NCBI GenBank assembly: GCA_049841135.1
Contig: JASGHK010000005.1
Coordinates: 2,232,001 to 2,296,000 of the forward strand
DNA: 64,000 bases
Direction: 5' to 3'
Source: JACRCT01 sp049841135
GTDB taxonomy: Bacteria > Myxococcota > Myxococcia > Myxococcales > UBA5297
Below, in pieces: positions 17,264 to 27,046 of this stretch; the first letter of the stretch is position 1, and each line of letters opens with the position of its first letter. The notes beneath the pieces are model-generated. The model saw only the letters and a program-made list of their open reading frames with translations. It did not search any database and was not told where the DNA came from. The position numbers and the translations under genes were made by a program.

Positions 17264-19296
17264 GGGGCCGCCCCCTCTGCGCGCGGCAGGCCGAAGGTGA
17301 AGGTGCTGCCCTGGCCGTAGGAGCTGCAGAAGCGGATGCTGCCGCCGAGCAGGGTCAGCAGCCGGGCGCAGATCGACAGGCCGAGCCCCGTCCCTTCGTG
17401 CTTGCGCGTGAGGCCGACCTCCACCTGCTGGAACGGCCGGAACAGGAGCGCCTGGTCCTCGGTACGGATGCCGATGCCCGTGTCCCGAACCGAGGTCTCC
17501 ACGGTGCCGTCCGCGACCTCGCACACCACCTCGACCTCGCCGCGGTCGGTGAACTTGATGGCGTTGCTGAGCAGGTTGAGCAGCACCTGCTCCACCCGGC
17601 GGCGGTCGCTGACGACGGTGCCGACGTCGGGGGAGAGGCGTGCGTGCAGCCCTAGCCCCTTCTTGGCGGCCAGGGGCTCCACCGCTCGGACGACACCGGT
17701 CACGGCCTCCCGCAGGTCGAAGGGGACGTGCTCGATCTTGAGCTGGCCCGCCTCGATCTTCGAGAGGTCGAGCACGTCGTTGATGAGCGCCAGCAGGTGC
17801 CGGGCGCCCGTCTGGACCATGCCCAGCTGCTTGGACTGCTCGGCGTTGAGGGGCCCCGCCAGCCCCTGCATCAGCAGGCCGGTGAAGCCGATGATCGAAT
17901 TGAGTGGCGTGCGCAGCTCGTGGGACATGTTGGCGAGGAAGGCCGACTTGAGCCGGTCCGCCGACTCGGCCGCTTCCTTGGCCTTCACCAGCTCCTGTTC
18001 GATCTCCTTGAGCGCGGTGATGTCGTTGCCCACCGACAGCACCTCGTCGAACTGGCCGGAGGCGTCCCTCACCGGCCGGTTGGTCCAGGCGATCCAGACG
18101 CGCCGGCCGTTGCTGCGCACGTTCTCGTTCTCGTTCACCGCGTAGCGCTCCGGCTCGGAGGTGATCCGCTCGATGAGCGCGCCGAGGTCGCGGCCGCTGG
18201 TCTCGGTGTCGGGGACGATGGTGCCCACGACGCTCCGTCCGAGGATGTCCTCCTCGCGGTAGCCGAAGAAGGACTGCCCGAACTCGTTGAGGAACCGGAC
18301 GCGCCCCTGGGTGTCCCAGCGCAGGATGATGCTGTTGGCGTTCTCCACCAGCTCCCGGTAGCGCTGCTCGCTGCGGGCCAGCGACTCCTCGGAGCGGCGC
18401 CGCTCGCCGATCTCCCGCTCCAGGGCGGCGGTCCTCTCCCGGACGCGGCGCTCGAGCTCGACGTTGAGGCGGCGCAGGTTCTCCTCCAGGTTCCGGCGCT
18501 CGGTGATGTCGCGCAGGCGCAGCGCCACGCAGGGACGCCCGCCGATCACCAGGACTCGCGCCGAGCCGGCGGCCCGGCAGAGCCGCCCGTCCTTGCGCAA
18601 GAGGTCCATCTCGAGGTCCGGGACGTCGCGGCCCTCCTCCACGAGGTGGACGACGCGCGCCCGCTCGGCCCGGTTGGGCCAGATCGGAAGCTCCGCCGCA
18701 CGGCGGCCGAGGAGCTCGTCGCGCCGCCAGCCGAGGACCGTCTCGCAGGCGTCGTTGAGCTCGATGAAGTGGCCGCTCGGCAGGTCCAGGATGCCGGCGA
18801 GGTCGGGGTTGCCGAAGAAGGCGATCTTGAAGAGCTCCTCGCTCTGCTTCAGGGCCCGCTCGGCGGCCGCCCGCTCGGTGACGTCGCGAAAGCTCCAGAC
18901 CCGGCCGACGAGGTCGTCCCCGCGGCACTGGGGGAGCGAGTGGCCCTCGAAGACGCGGCCGTCCTTGAATTCCACGACGCCCCGCCAGGAGGCCTGGGGG
19001 TGCTCGAACATGTCCTCCACGGCCTTCACGAAGCCGCGACGGTCCTTGAGCTTGGGCAGCACCCAGCGCAGCAGCTCCCGGCTCTCGCGCGTCTTCAGGT
19101 CGTACTCTGTCAGGCCCCAGATGCGCCCGAACTCCGCGTTGAAGCTCTGCACGCCCCACTCGGAGTCGACGGCGAGGATCCCGTCGGCGGCCGCGTCCAG
19201 GACGGCCTTGAGGAGCGCGCTCTCGCCTTCCACCGGGGCGGCCGTCGCCCTCGTCCGCTGCTGAGGCTTCTGCTCCGAGCTGGCCACTTCCTCCAT
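17260..19296 (-). CDS. Three-PAS sensor histidine kinase
   Basis: 678 residues from the ATG at 19296; a GTG one codon upstream is possible. After a charged N-terminus there are PAS (about 28-145), PAS (about 155-270, LSDLAG-like FGNPDLAGILDL), a coiled coil (LEENLRRLNVELERRVRERT) and PAS (about 320-440). HisKA follows with FLANMSHELRTPLNSIIGFT and HATPase with LLNLLSNAIKFTDRGE, DTGIGIRTEDQALLF and GTGLGLSICARLL. There is no transmembrane segment, so it senses inside the cell. It overlaps the response-regulator gene by four bases, and the two form a clear pair. The hybrid kinase at 19378-21438 ends 82 bp upstream of it on the same strand, so the three may be one phosphorelay operon. Confidence 0.93.
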   Translation of the reverse strand: MEEVASSEQKPQQRTRATAAPVEGESALLKAVLDAAADGILAVDSEWGVQSFNAEFGRIWGLTEYDLKTRESRELLRWVLPKLKDRRGFVKAVEDMFEHPQASWRGVVEFKDGRVFEGHSLPQCRGDDLVGRVWSFRDVTERAAAERALKQSEELFKIAFFGNPDLAGILDLPSGHFIELNDACETVLGWRRDELLGRRAAELPIWPNRAERARVVHLVEEGRDVPDLEMDLLRKDGRLCRAAGSARVLVIGGRPCVALRLRDITERRNLEENLRRLNVELERRVRERTAALEREIGERRRSEESLARSEQRYRELVENANSIILRWDTQGRVRFLNEFGQSFFGYREEDILGRSVVGTIVPDTETSGRDLGALIERITSEPERYAVNENENVRSNGRRVWIAWTNRPVRDASGQFDEVLSVGNDITALKEIEQELVKAKEAAESADRLKSAFLANMSHELRTPLNSIIGFTGLLMQGLAGPLNAEQSKQLGMVQTGARHLLALINDVLDLSKIEAGQLKIEHVPFDLREAVTGVVRAVEPLAAKKGLGLHARLSPDVGTVVSDRRRVEQVLLNLLSNAIKFTDRGEVEVVCEVADGTVETSVRDTGIGIRTEDQALLFRPFQQVEVGLTRKHEGTGLGLSICARLLTLLGGSIRFCSSYGQGSTFTFGLPRAEGAAP

Positions 19297-19377
19297 CACG
19301 TGCCGTCCCCGCGTGGCGTCGCCGCCAGCTCGACGCCACCAAGCTAGGTCCGCCCGCCGCCGCCTGCACCGAGGCGA

Positions 19378-21438
19378 TCAGCCTGGCGCGCCCTCGCGAG
19401 GAGTGTGCCGGCCGGCGCCTGCCTTTCCGTGGTCGGCGTGCGCTCGAGCCACCAGCGCCAGCAGGGTGGGCACGTCGGCGGGCTTGGTCAGGTGCGAGTC
19501 GAAGCCCGCCTCCGCGGCGCGGCGCCGGTCCTCGGCCTGGCCGTAGCCGGTGAGGGCGACGAGCTCGGTGGCGCGCAGGGCGGGGTCGCCGCGGATGGCC
19601 TGGGCCACCTGGTAGCCGTCGAGGCCGCCGGGCAGGCCGATGTCGCACAGGACCGTCTCGGGCGCCGTCTGCCGCGTCAACGCCAGGCCCGAGGGCCCGT
19701 CGTAGGCCACCCTCACCCGGCATCCCGCCAGCGCCAGGACCTCGCGCAGGCTCTCGGCGGCGTCGTGGTTGTCCTCGATGAGCACGACGCTCGCGCCTTC
19801 CAGCCGCGCCGGCTCGGGCGCCGGTGGCGAGACGGTCCGCACCGCGGTCAGCGGCAGCCGCACCTGGAACTCGGAGCCGCGCCCCAGCCCGGGGCTGCTG
19901 GCGCGCACCTCCCCGCCGTGCTGCGACACGATTCCCTTGACCAGGGCGAGCCCCAGGCCCAGGCCTCCCCGGGTGCGGGCGCTGCCCTGCGGCGCCTGCT
20001 CGAACGGCTCGAAGACCCGGGTGAGGGTCTCCTCGGTCATCCCGACGCCGGTGTCGCGGACGACCAGCGAGCTCCAACCCGCGGCGGAATCCGACGACAG
20101 CTCCACCTCCACCCGACCGCCCTGCTCGGTGAAGGTCTGGGCGTTCCTAAGCAGGTTGCCGGCCAGCTGGGCCAGGCGGGTGGCGTCGCCCAGCACCCAG
20201 AGCGCGGACTCCGGCACGCGGGCTTCCAGGGCGAGCCCGCGGGAGGCGAAGCCCTGGCGGAAGTCGTCGATGGTCGCCCGGACCACCTGCGCCAGGTCGG
20301 TCGGCCGGCGCTCCAGGACCAGCTTGCCCCGCACGATGCGCGAGACGTCGAGCAGGTCGTCCACGAGGCGCGCCAGGTGCCCCACCTGCCGCTCGATGAC
20401 CTGTCTCGAGCGCTCGGCGCGGGGGTCGGACAGGCCGAGGGCGCCCAGGACGTGGCAGGCGGTCTTGATGGGGGCGAGCGGGTTTCGCAGCTCGTGTCCG
20501 AGCAGCGCCAGGAAGTCGTCCTTGCGGCGAGACGACTCGGAGAGTTCCTGCTGGGCCCGGTGGCGGGCGGTCATGTCCAGGCAAGTCATGACCGCGGCGG
20601 CGCCGGCGGCGCCGACCCGCTCGGCCCGCACCAGGAACCAGCGGACGGCGTCGGGGTGGCCGTACGGGACCTCGACCTCGCAGCCTCTCCGGGCTCCGGA
20701 GATCACGTCGAGCAGGCCCTCTCGCAGCTGGGCGAGCGCGCTGCCGGTGGGCTCGGACGCCAGCGCGCCGGGGACATCGTCCCCCTTCCGCAGCCGGAAG
20801 AGGCGGGCGTCGGCGAAAGCGGCGTCGAAGTCCGACCAGGCGCGGTTGACGGCCAGCAGCTCGCCCCGGGACCCGACGAGGGCGACCAGGGCCGCCGTCG
20901 CGTCGAGGACCGCCTGGGTGAGCCTCTCCCGGTCGGCGAGCGCGCGGTTGGCCTCCTCGAGCTGGACGAGCTTGTCCTCGAGCTTGCGGATGAGGACCGC
21001 GTTGTAGCTGCGCAGGTATTGGGATTCGGGGGCCGCGGCGCGACCGGCCGCTCCCCGGAGGACCCCGCGTCGGTGCTCGTCCAGGACCCCCGTGATCAGC
21101 TCCAGGAACCGGTCCGGCTCGATCGGCTTGATGAAGAAGCGGTCGGCCCCCAGGCTCAGGGCGAGCTGCTCGTCCTTGGACTCGGTGTAGGTCGCCGTAT
21201 AGAAGACGAAGGGAACCTCCTTGAACCTCGGGTCCTGCCTCCAGCGGCGGCACAGCGAGAAGCCGTCGATCACCGGCATCAGGATGTCGGAGATGACGAT
21301 GTCCGGGACCTCCTGGCTGGCCAGCTCCAACGCCTCCGCGCCGTGGTGCGCCACCCGGACCGCGTAGCCGTTCCCGGCCAGGAGCGCCTGGAGCAGGTAC
21401 AGGTTCTCTTCCTTGTCGTCGACGACCAGGGCCCGCAT
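19378..21438 (-). CDS. REC-PAS-HisKA-HATPase-REC hybrid kinase
   Basis: 686 residues. An N-terminal receiver (MRALVVDDKEENLYLLQALL; DIVISDILMPVIDG; FIKPIEPDRF) is followed by a helical linker (EDKLVQLEEANRALADRERL), a PAS-like domain (about 190-300), HisKA with FLALLGHELRNPLAPIKTAC, HATPase with LLRNAQTFTEQGG, DTGVGMTEETLTRVF and GGLGLGLALVKGIV, and a C-terminal receiver with VVLIEDNHDAAESLREVL and CDIGLPGGLDG. Receivers at both ends suggest it takes phosphate from one partner and passes it to another. No membrane segment is seen. GGAGG lies seven bases before the ATG at 21438. Architecture and orientation point to a relay with the next two genes (inference). Confidence 0.93.
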   Translation of the reverse strand: MRALVVDDKEENLYLLQALLAGNGYAVRVAHHGAEALELASQEVPDIVISDILMPVIDGFSLCRRWRQDPRFKEVPFVFYTATYTESKDEQLALSLGADRFFIKPIEPDRFLELITGVLDEHRRGVLRGAAGRAAAPESQYLRSYNAVLIRKLEDKLVQLEEANRALADRERLTQAVLDATAALVALVGSRGELLAVNRAWSDFDAAFADARLFRLRKGDDVPGALASEPTGSALAQLREGLLDVISGARRGCEVEVPYGHPDAVRWFLVRAERVGAAGAAAVMTCLDMTARHRAQQELSESSRRKDDFLALLGHELRNPLAPIKTACHVLGALGLSDPRAERSRQVIERQVGHLARLVDDLLDVSRIVRGKLVLERRPTDLAQVVRATIDDFRQGFASRGLALEARVPESALWVLGDATRLAQLAGNLLRNAQTFTEQGGRVEVELSSDSAAGWSSLVVRDTGVGMTEETLTRVFEPFEQAPQGSARTRGGLGLGLALVKGIVSQHGGEVRASSPGLGRGSEFQVRLPLTAVRTVSPPAPEPARLEGASVVLIEDNHDAAESLREVLALAGCRVRVAYDGPSGLALTRQTAPETVLCDIGLPGGLDGYQVAQAIRGDPALRATELVALTGYGQAEDRRRAAEAGFDSHLTKPADVPTLLALVARAHADHGKAGAGRHTPREGAPG

Positions 21439-21694
21439 GCGGGCCTCCTTCGGGGAAGGCCTGAACGGCCGCCTCCTGTCGGGCGGCCGCTCTCGTTCAG
21501 GTGTCCATCGGTCCCGGCCCGCGCCACGAGGGCGGTCCCGCCTACCGCCAGGTCGGGCTCCCGCCGCGGCGGCGGAGCCGCTCCAGGCTGGCGGCAGCTC
21601 CGGAGCGCCCTGTGCGACCGTGGCCTCTCCGGGAGCGCCCTGCGGTTTCCGTTCGCCGGCGGATCCTCCAGCTTTCGTTGTGGAGGTGGCGAAC

Positions 21695-22087
21695 ATGAAT
21701 CGGTTGATAGGAGCGCTGGCAGGCTTGGCCCTGACAGGTCTTTCGATGGGCGCCCTCGCCCATGACAAGGGCGGCACGGGAGGCACCGGCAGCGGCTATG
21801 AGGGGAGCACGTCAGGGTCGGCGACGAGCTACCACTCGATCACCGGGAAGGTCCTCGAATCGAGCGGCGGCAAGCTCACCATCGTGAGCAAGGGGACGGC
21901 GATTCCCTTCGACGTGCAGGGTGACACCAAGTTCGACGGCATCAGCTCCGCCAAGGACCTCAAGCCCGGTGACGAGGTGCGCGCGAGCTTCGAGCTCAAG
22001 AACGGCACCAACGAGCTGATGTCGGTCGCCAAGGTCAGCGGCGGCGGCAGCAAGACGTACGGCGGCTCGGCCGGCCCCGGCTACTGA
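21695..22087 (+). CDS. Small exported protein, DUF5666-like
   Basis: 130 residues. MNRLIGALAGLALTGLSMGA then LAHDK is a good Sec signal. A Gly/Ser/Thr-rich segment follows, then a small beta domain: HSITGKVLESSGGKLTIVSK, IPFDVQGDTKFDG and LKPGDEVRASFELKNGTN. This arrangement resembles the DUF5666 family of small OB-like exported domains, where 'GxV' and 'V.G.TxF' strands alternate. GGAGGTG precedes the ATG at 21695. It is transcribed away from the hybrid kinase with a 256-bp space between them. The function is unknown. Confidence 0.8.
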   Translation: MNRLIGALAGLALTGLSMGALAHDKGGTGGTGSGYEGSTSGSATSYHSITGKVLESSGGKLTIVSKGTAIPFDVQGDTKFDGISSAKDLKPGDEVRASFELKNGTNELMSVAKVSGGGSKTYGGSAGPGY

Positions 22088-22490
22088 CCTTCGAAGCCTC
22101 TGGCCGGTCCGCAGCGCGGCGTGCAGCAGAGCGGCCGCGGCGGCGCAGAGGATGGGCGTCTGCCCCCGGCGATTGCCAAGACCGGATGGCTGACTGTGGC
22201 TCAAGGGTCACCGTGTTGGGGCAGGCTGCTCGGTCGCCTTCCGGGAGGGCGCGCGGGGCAAGCCTCGCCCTGGCGCAGGGCGAGGCCCGAGGACGGGCTT
22301 CGCGAACGGGCAACTTCCCGACACGCCTCGCCAGGGCGCGCCAGTCGGTCCAGGCAGGTGACCCGACGGACGTCGTGTCGAGACCAAGGAAGCTGAGGCA
22401 ACCCACGGGCCCCTCACCGGAGCCCCGAGCGTCTTCGCTTGAATCCGACCGATCCGCCCGCGACGGGGAAGCGGGGGAGGGGCCTCGGCG
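22088..22490. other. Intergenic region between convergent genes
   Basis: 403 bases between the small exported protein (plus) and the E2 gene (minus). Several open frames cross it but none has a credible ribosome site or protein-like composition. I see no strong terminator. CGACACG near 22325 and CGTGTCG near 22375 form only a weak, widely spaced dyad. Confidence 0.5.
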
Positions 22491-23871
22491 CTACCCGAGC
22501 TGCTCGGGGTTCTCCAGCAGCTCGCGGACGCGGAACAGGTACGAGTTCGCCGCCACGCCGTCGATGATGCGGTGATCGTAGGAGAGCGTCAGCTGCATGA
22601 TCGGCCGGATGACGATGGTGTCCTCGCCGTTGAGCGCCGCGACGACCGGCCGCTTCACGATGGACCCCATGCGCAGGATGGCGACCTGCGGCTGGTTGAT
22701 GACCGCCGCGCCCCAGGTGTTGCCCTTCAGGCCAGGGTTGGACAGCGTCAGCGTGCCGCCGGCCAGGTCGTCCGCGGTCAGCTTGCCGGTGCGGGCCTTC
22801 TCCGCGGACTCGGCCACCGCCTTGGTGAAGCCGGCGAGGTCCAGGTCCTGTGCGTTGTGCAGGACGGGGACCACCAGCCCCTCGGGAGTGTCGACCGCGA
22901 CGCCCAGGTTGACGACCTTGCGGATGACGTAGGCGTCCTCGCGCACGGTGGCGTTGATGACCGGCACGTCCTTGAGCGCGCGCACGACGGCGGCCGCGAC
23001 GTAGGCCAGGAAGCTCACCGGCCTGCCCGCCTTGGCGGAGGCCTTCCGCGCGGCGTCGACCTTGTGCATGTCGATCTCGGCCAGGCAGAACACGTGCGGC
23101 GAGGTGTGCTTGCTGTAGACCATGTGCTCGGCGATGAGCCGGCGGCGCCGCGTGAAGGGCACCACCTCGTCGCCAGGCAGCGGGCGGAACTCGGGCGGCT
23201 TGTAGGTCTTGGTCGCGGGTGCGGCGGACGGCGCCGGGCCCGCAGCGGGCGCCGGGAGGTTCACGGTGGGCGAGCCCGGGACACGGTTCTCGAGCCAGGC
23301 GAGCAGGTCTTGCTTGCTCACGCGGCCGCCCGCGCCGGTGCCGGGAACGAGCGAGAGGTCGACGTGGTACTCGCGCGCCATGCGGCGGACGAGCGGCGAG
23401 GAGCGCTTGCCGCCGGCCGCGACCGGCAGCGGCGCAGCGGCTTCGCGCTTGGGCGCGGGGCGCGGGGCCGAAGGCGTCCGCTTGGCGGCGGGAGGCGGCG
23501 TGTAGACCGGCGCCGACGGCAGCTCCAGCTCCTTCTCCGGCGCAGCCTCGGTCTTCTTCGGCGGCTCGATGGCGGGGGCCTTGGACGGAGCGGGGGTCTT
23601 GGTCGTCGCAGGGACGGCTTCGCCGGCCGCGGCCGTGTCGATCTCGGCGATGGGGGTACCGATGGCGACGGTCTGCCCTTCGGAGATGAGCAGCTTCGTG
23701 ATCTTCCCGGCGGCGGGCGACGGCAGCTCGGTGTCGGCCTTGTCGGTCGAGGCCTCGGCGATGGTCTGGTCGGCCTGGACGACGTCGCCCGGCTTGACCA
23801 GCCATTCTCGAGAGCGTGGCCTCCACCACCGATTCGCCCAGACGAGGCATCACCACGGGAACGACAGCCAT
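22491..23871 (-). CDS. 2-oxoacid dehydrogenase E2 (dihydrolipoyl acyltransferase), one frame break
   Basis: About 459 residues after correction. One lipoyl domain (MAVVPVVMPRLGESVVEATL ... TDKADTELPSPAAG, with the lipoylated Lys in DKA) is followed by a Pro/Ala-rich linker. A peripheral-subunit-binding domain follows (SSPLVRRMAREYHVDLSLVP; GTGAGGRVSKQDLLAWL), and then the catalytic domain ending with YDHRIIDGVAANSYLFRV, which holds the active-site His and Asp (HxxxDG). It transfers the acyl group from lipoamide to CoA. The frame breaks at 23803-23809 (coding strand GAGAATG); removing one A gives SRWLVKPGDVVQADQTIAEA. AGGAG lies before the ATG at 23871. It follows E1beta by 139 bp. No E3 gene is in this window, so E3 must be elsewhere. 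Confidence 0.93.
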
Positions 23872-24010
23872 GTCCAACTCCTGGAAGTCACTGACGGGGT
23901 TCGGCGCTTTGGCTTCCCTCCGAACCGAACCGAAGTCCCGCGATTGCCAGCAGCGCGCAGGAAGCGCCGGCGGCCTACAGCCTAAGGCCTACCGCCTACA
24001 GCCTGTTTTC

Positions 24011-24994
24011 TCAGTAGGCCAGGATCTCGCGCGCCCGCGCCACGATCTTCTCGGCGTTGGGCAGCACGTACGACTCCATGTTCGGGTGGTACGGCATCGG
24101 CGCGTCCTTGCTGGCCACGCGCGCCACCGGGGCGTCGAGCCAGTCGAAGGCCTGCTCGGCGATGCGCGCGGCGATCTCCGACATCACGCCGCCGGTGAGC
24201 CGGTCCTCCTGGACGAGCAGCACGCGGTTGATGCGCCGCACGGCGTCGAGGATGGCCGGCAGGTCGAAGGGGAGCAGGGTGCGCAGGTCGAGCACCTCGA
24301 CCTCCACCTTGTCCTCCTCGGCGAGGATCTCCGCGGCCTCCATCGTCCATTCGAGCGCGCCGCCGTAGGTCACGATGAGCAGGTCCTTGCCGCTGCGCTT
24401 GGTCGCCGCCTTGCCCAGCGGCACCAGGATCTCGCCGTCCGGCAGCTCTTCCTTGATGCGCCGATAGAGCCGCTTGTGCTCGAAGAAGATGACCGGGTCG
24501 TCGTCGCGGATGGCGCTCTTGAGCAGGCCCTTGGCGTCGAACGCGGTCGCCGGCGCCACGACCTTGAGGCCCGGCACCCGGAAGAACCAGGCTTCGGGGT
24601 CCTGCGAGTGGAAGAGCGCGCCGCGCACGCCGGCGCCGGAAGGCCCGCGCACGACCATCGGCACCTTGGCCTTGCCGCCGTGGCGGTAGCGGGTGGTCGC
24701 GGCCATGTTCACGATCTGGTCGAAGCCGCAGGAGATGAAGTCCATGAACTGCATCTCGACGACCGGCCGCAGCCCGGCCAGCGCCGCGCCGACGCCGCCG
24801 CCGACGATGAGCGACTCGCTGATCGGCGTGTCGATGACACGCTCGGGGCCGAACTCCTTGAAGAGGCCCTCGGTGGCCAGGAACGCGCCGCCCATGACCC
24901 CCACGTCCTCGCCCATCACGATGACGTTGGGGTCCCGGCGCATCTCCTCGAAGAGTGCTTCGCGCACCGCCTGCAGGTAGGTCACGGTCGCCAT
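24011..24994 (-). CDS. 2-oxoacid dehydrogenase E1 beta subunit
   Basis: 327 residues, full length for PdhB/BkdB-like subunits (about 325). It has the expected blocks: ATVTYLQAVREALFEEMRRD, VIVMGEDVGVMGGAFLATEG, RVIDTPISESLIVGGGVGAA, VVEMQFMDFISCGFDQIVNM, GKAKVPMVVRGPSGAGVRGA and the C-terminal VLLVQEDRLTGGVMSEIAAR. The beta subunit provides the Glu that activates thiamine diphosphate (GED in the first block) and binds the E2 core. The ATG at 24994 is 15 bases after the alpha stop, so the two subunits are translated in step. Sequence alone does not tell pyruvate from branched-chain specificity; the PF-type pattern in the alpha partner slightly favours branched-chain or pyruvate over acetoin. 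Confidence 0.95.
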   Translation of the reverse strand: MATVTYLQAVREALFEEMRRDPNVIVMGEDVGVMGGAFLATEGLFKEFGPERVIDTPISESLIVGGGVGAALAGLRPVVEMQFMDFISCGFDQIVNMAATTRYRHGGKAKVPMVVRGPSGAGVRGALFHSQDPEAWFFRVPGLKVVAPATAFDAKGLLKSAIRDDDPVIFFEHKRLYRRIKEELPDGEILVPLGKAATKRSGKDLLIVTYGGALEWTMEAAEILAEEDKVEVEVLDLRTLLPFDLPAILDAVRRINRVLLVQEDRLTGGVMSEIAARIAEQAFDWLDAPVARVASKDAPMPYHPNMESYVLPNAEKIVARAREILAY

Positions 24995-25009
24995 GGTGTG
25001 GTCAGTCCT

Positions 25010-26044
25010 CTAGCTGCGCGGCTCGACGCGGATCTCGGGGACGCCCGAGACCTCGGTGGCATAGATGTCGGTGAGCGCCTCTTCGGCCTCGGGGTCGGGG
25101 CTCTCCTCGGCGAACTTCACCGCGTCGTCGACGACCTGCTTGACCCGCGCCTCGACCTCGGCGCGCGCCTTGTCCAGGTCGACGCCGCGGACCGAGAGGT
25201 AGCTCTCCCACAGCCGCAAGGGGTCGCGCGCCTCCCAGCGCTTGCGCTCCTCGTCCACGCGGTAGGCGGCGCGGTCGTGCGGGCTGTGACCCTGCATGCG
25301 GTAGGTCTTGCACTCGATGAGCGTCGGGCCTTCGCCGGCGCGGGCGCGCCCCAGCGCCTTCTGCGTGGCCTCCAGGACGGCGAAGAGGTCGTTGCCGTCG
25401 ACGACCATGCCCTTGAAGCCGTAGGCCTGGGCGCGGTCGGCGACGTTGTCGATGGCCATGGTCGCCGTCAAAGGCGTCGAGTAGGCGTACTGGTTGTTCT
25501 CGCAGACGAAGACGACGGGCAGCTTGTGGATGCCCGCGAAGTTGGCCGCCTCGTGGAAGTCGCCGCGGCTGCCGGCGCCCTCGCCGAAGTAGGCGACGCA
25601 GGCCTTCGTCTCGTGCTTGAGCTTGAACTTGAGCGCGAAGCCCGCGGCCACCGGCAGCGACGAGGCGAGCATCGAGGTCGAGCCGAAGACGCCGTGCTCG
25701 AGCGAGCCGCCGTGCAGGCCGCTGTCCTTGCCGCGCGCCAGCCCGGTGGCCTTGCCGTACAGCTGGGCCATCACCACGCCCGGCGGCACGCCCTTGACCA
25801 GGAGCGCCCCCAGGTCGCGGTGCAGCGGGAAGATGACGTCGCCTTTCTCCAGCGGCCAGGTCGTGCCGACGACCACCGCCTCCTGGCCGAAGCCGGAGTA
25901 GACGCCGCCCGAGATCTTGTTCTGGGCATGCAGGCGTGAGACCCGGTACTCGAATTCCCGAGTGAGCTTGAGCCAGTAGTAGAGCTCGAGATCGCGGTCC
26001 AAAGGAGCCTCGTAGGGGCAAATTGGGGCGCACCAAGGCCCCAC
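25010..26044 (-). CDS. 2-oxoacid dehydrogenase E1 alpha subunit
   Basis: 344 residues from the GTG at 26044. The thiamine-diphosphate motif is seen as YFGEGAGSRGDFHEAANFAG ending some 30 residues later in VCENNQYAYSTP. Other family blocks are ISGGVYSGFGQEAVVVGTTW, IFPLHRDLGALLVKG, GKDSGLHGGSLEHGVFGSTS and ECKTYRMQGHSPHDRAAYRV. It decarboxylates the 2-oxoacid and passes the acyl group to lipoyl-E2. The start is uncertain: the GTG has no clear ribosome site, and a TTG at 26002 (LDRDLELYYWLKLT) is preceded by GAGG and gives an N-terminus more like other family members. It is the first gene of the alpha-beta-E2 operon. No kinase or phosphatase of the complex is nearby. Confidence 0.95.
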   Translation of the reverse strand: MGPWCAPICPYEAPLDRDLELYYWLKLTREFEYRVSRLHAQNKISGGVYSGFGQEAVVVGTTWPLEKGDVIFPLHRDLGALLVKGVPPGVVMAQLYGKATGLARGKDSGLHGGSLEHGVFGSTSMLASSLPVAAGFALKFKLKHETKACVAYFGEGAGSRGDFHEAANFAGIHKLPVVFVCENNQYAYSTPLTATMAIDNVADRAQAYGFKGMVVDGNDLFAVLEATQKALGRARAGEGPTLIECKTYRMQGHSPHDRAAYRVDEERKRWEARDPLRLWESYLSVRGVDLDKARAEVEARVKQVVDDAVKFAEESPDPEAEEALTDIYATEVSGVPEIRVEPRS

Positions 26045-26145
26045 GTTTGGGTATCAACGATGCGCGAGGAGCGCTCGGGTTTCGAGCGGGCTCGCAGGCC
26101 CGCCGTCGGCTGGCGGACCCTCGATTGCTCAATGAAACCGGTGGC

Positions 26146-26964
26146 TCAGGCCTTCAGCCCCCGACGCCGACGGACGGTCAGAGCCCAGGACGCCACCCAT
26201 AGGGTCAAGAGCGCCGGGTCGCCGGCCGAAGCGCAGCCGCAGCCCTTCTTCGGGGCCGGCTCCGGGGCCGGGGCGGGCGCGGCGGGTGTGGCGGCATCGG
26301 GCGGCTCGGCCGCCAGCGGCGCCGGCTCGTCGGTGTGGAGGAGGGTGGGGGCGAGGACGAGCTTCGGGTGCTTGTCGGCCAGGTCCACCGAGTCGGCCGG
26401 AGCGGGGGTGCCTGCGTCGGGGCCCGGCGGGGCCGTCTCGGGTGGCCGGTTCTTGTTGAACTCGGTGATGCAGAGCTTGAGCTGGTCGGTGCAGGGGAGG
26501 GTGTCGTCCTTCGTCTCGTACTTGAAGAAGGCGATGTCCTGCGTCTTGAAGTCGAAGGCCTTGCCGGTCACGAAGCACGAGCCGCTCATCCGGACGATCT
26601 CGATCTTCAGGACGTTCTTCGGGTCGGGCGGCTTGGGGGGCGCCTTCGGGTCGGGCTTGGGGGGCTTCTGCTTCTTGAGGTTGGGCTGGCCGTACTCGAC
26701 CTCCGGCGCCACCCCGTAGCCCAGGGCGCTGAGCTGGTCGACGATGCCTTGGGCGAGGTTGTGCGCGGTGTCGTTCTCGCTCAGGCGCAAGAGCAGCTCG
26801 GCCTGCACCGGCGCGGGCGGAGCGTTGGCCTTGGTGCCGCCCGGGTTGCGCGGGGCCCTGGGCCGGTTCTCGGCCTCGACGTCGATGATGAGCTGCTTGG
26901 CGGCGAAGGCGCTCGCGCTGGCGAGCGAGACGAGCAAGAAGACGGCTCCGGCAATCCTGGACAT
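26146..26964 (-). CDS. MYXO-CTERM sorted surface protein
   Basis: 272 residues. MSRIAGAVFLLVSLASASAF then AAKQ is a Sec signal. A domain of about 130 residues follows (AELLLRLSENDTAHNLAQGI; LKIEIVRMSGSCFVTGKAFD). Pro-rich linkers (KPPKPDPKAPPKPPDP; PAAPAPAPEPAPKKG) lead to the C-terminal tail GCGCASAG, a hydrophobic helix of about 15 residues and RRRRGLKA. This matches the MYXO-CTERM sorting tail, in which a Cys is thought to be processed and lipidated so the protein is held at the outer surface. GGGAG lies seven bases before the ATG at 26964. The gene is 101 bp upstream of E1alpha on the same strand but is probably a separate unit. The function of the main domain is not known. Confidence 0.88.
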   Translation of the reverse strand: MSRIAGAVFLLVSLASASAFAAKQLIIDVEAENRPRAPRNPGGTKANAPPAPVQAELLLRLSENDTAHNLAQGIVDQLSALGYGVAPEVEYGQPNLKKQKPPKPDPKAPPKPPDPKNVLKIEIVRMSGSCFVTGKAFDFKTQDIAFFKYETKDDTLPCTDQLKLCITEFNKNRPPETAPPGPDAGTPAPADSVDLADKHPKLVLAPTLLHTDEPAPLAAEPPDAATPAAPAPAPEPAPKKGCGCASAGDPALLTLWVASWALTVRRRRGLKA

Positions 26965-27046
26965 GCGCGCTCCCTCTGCGGTCGAGGGCCATCTTGCCAC
27001 GGAACGGCGGCGCCTCACCCGGCTTCCCTCGCAACGCTCGCGGCGC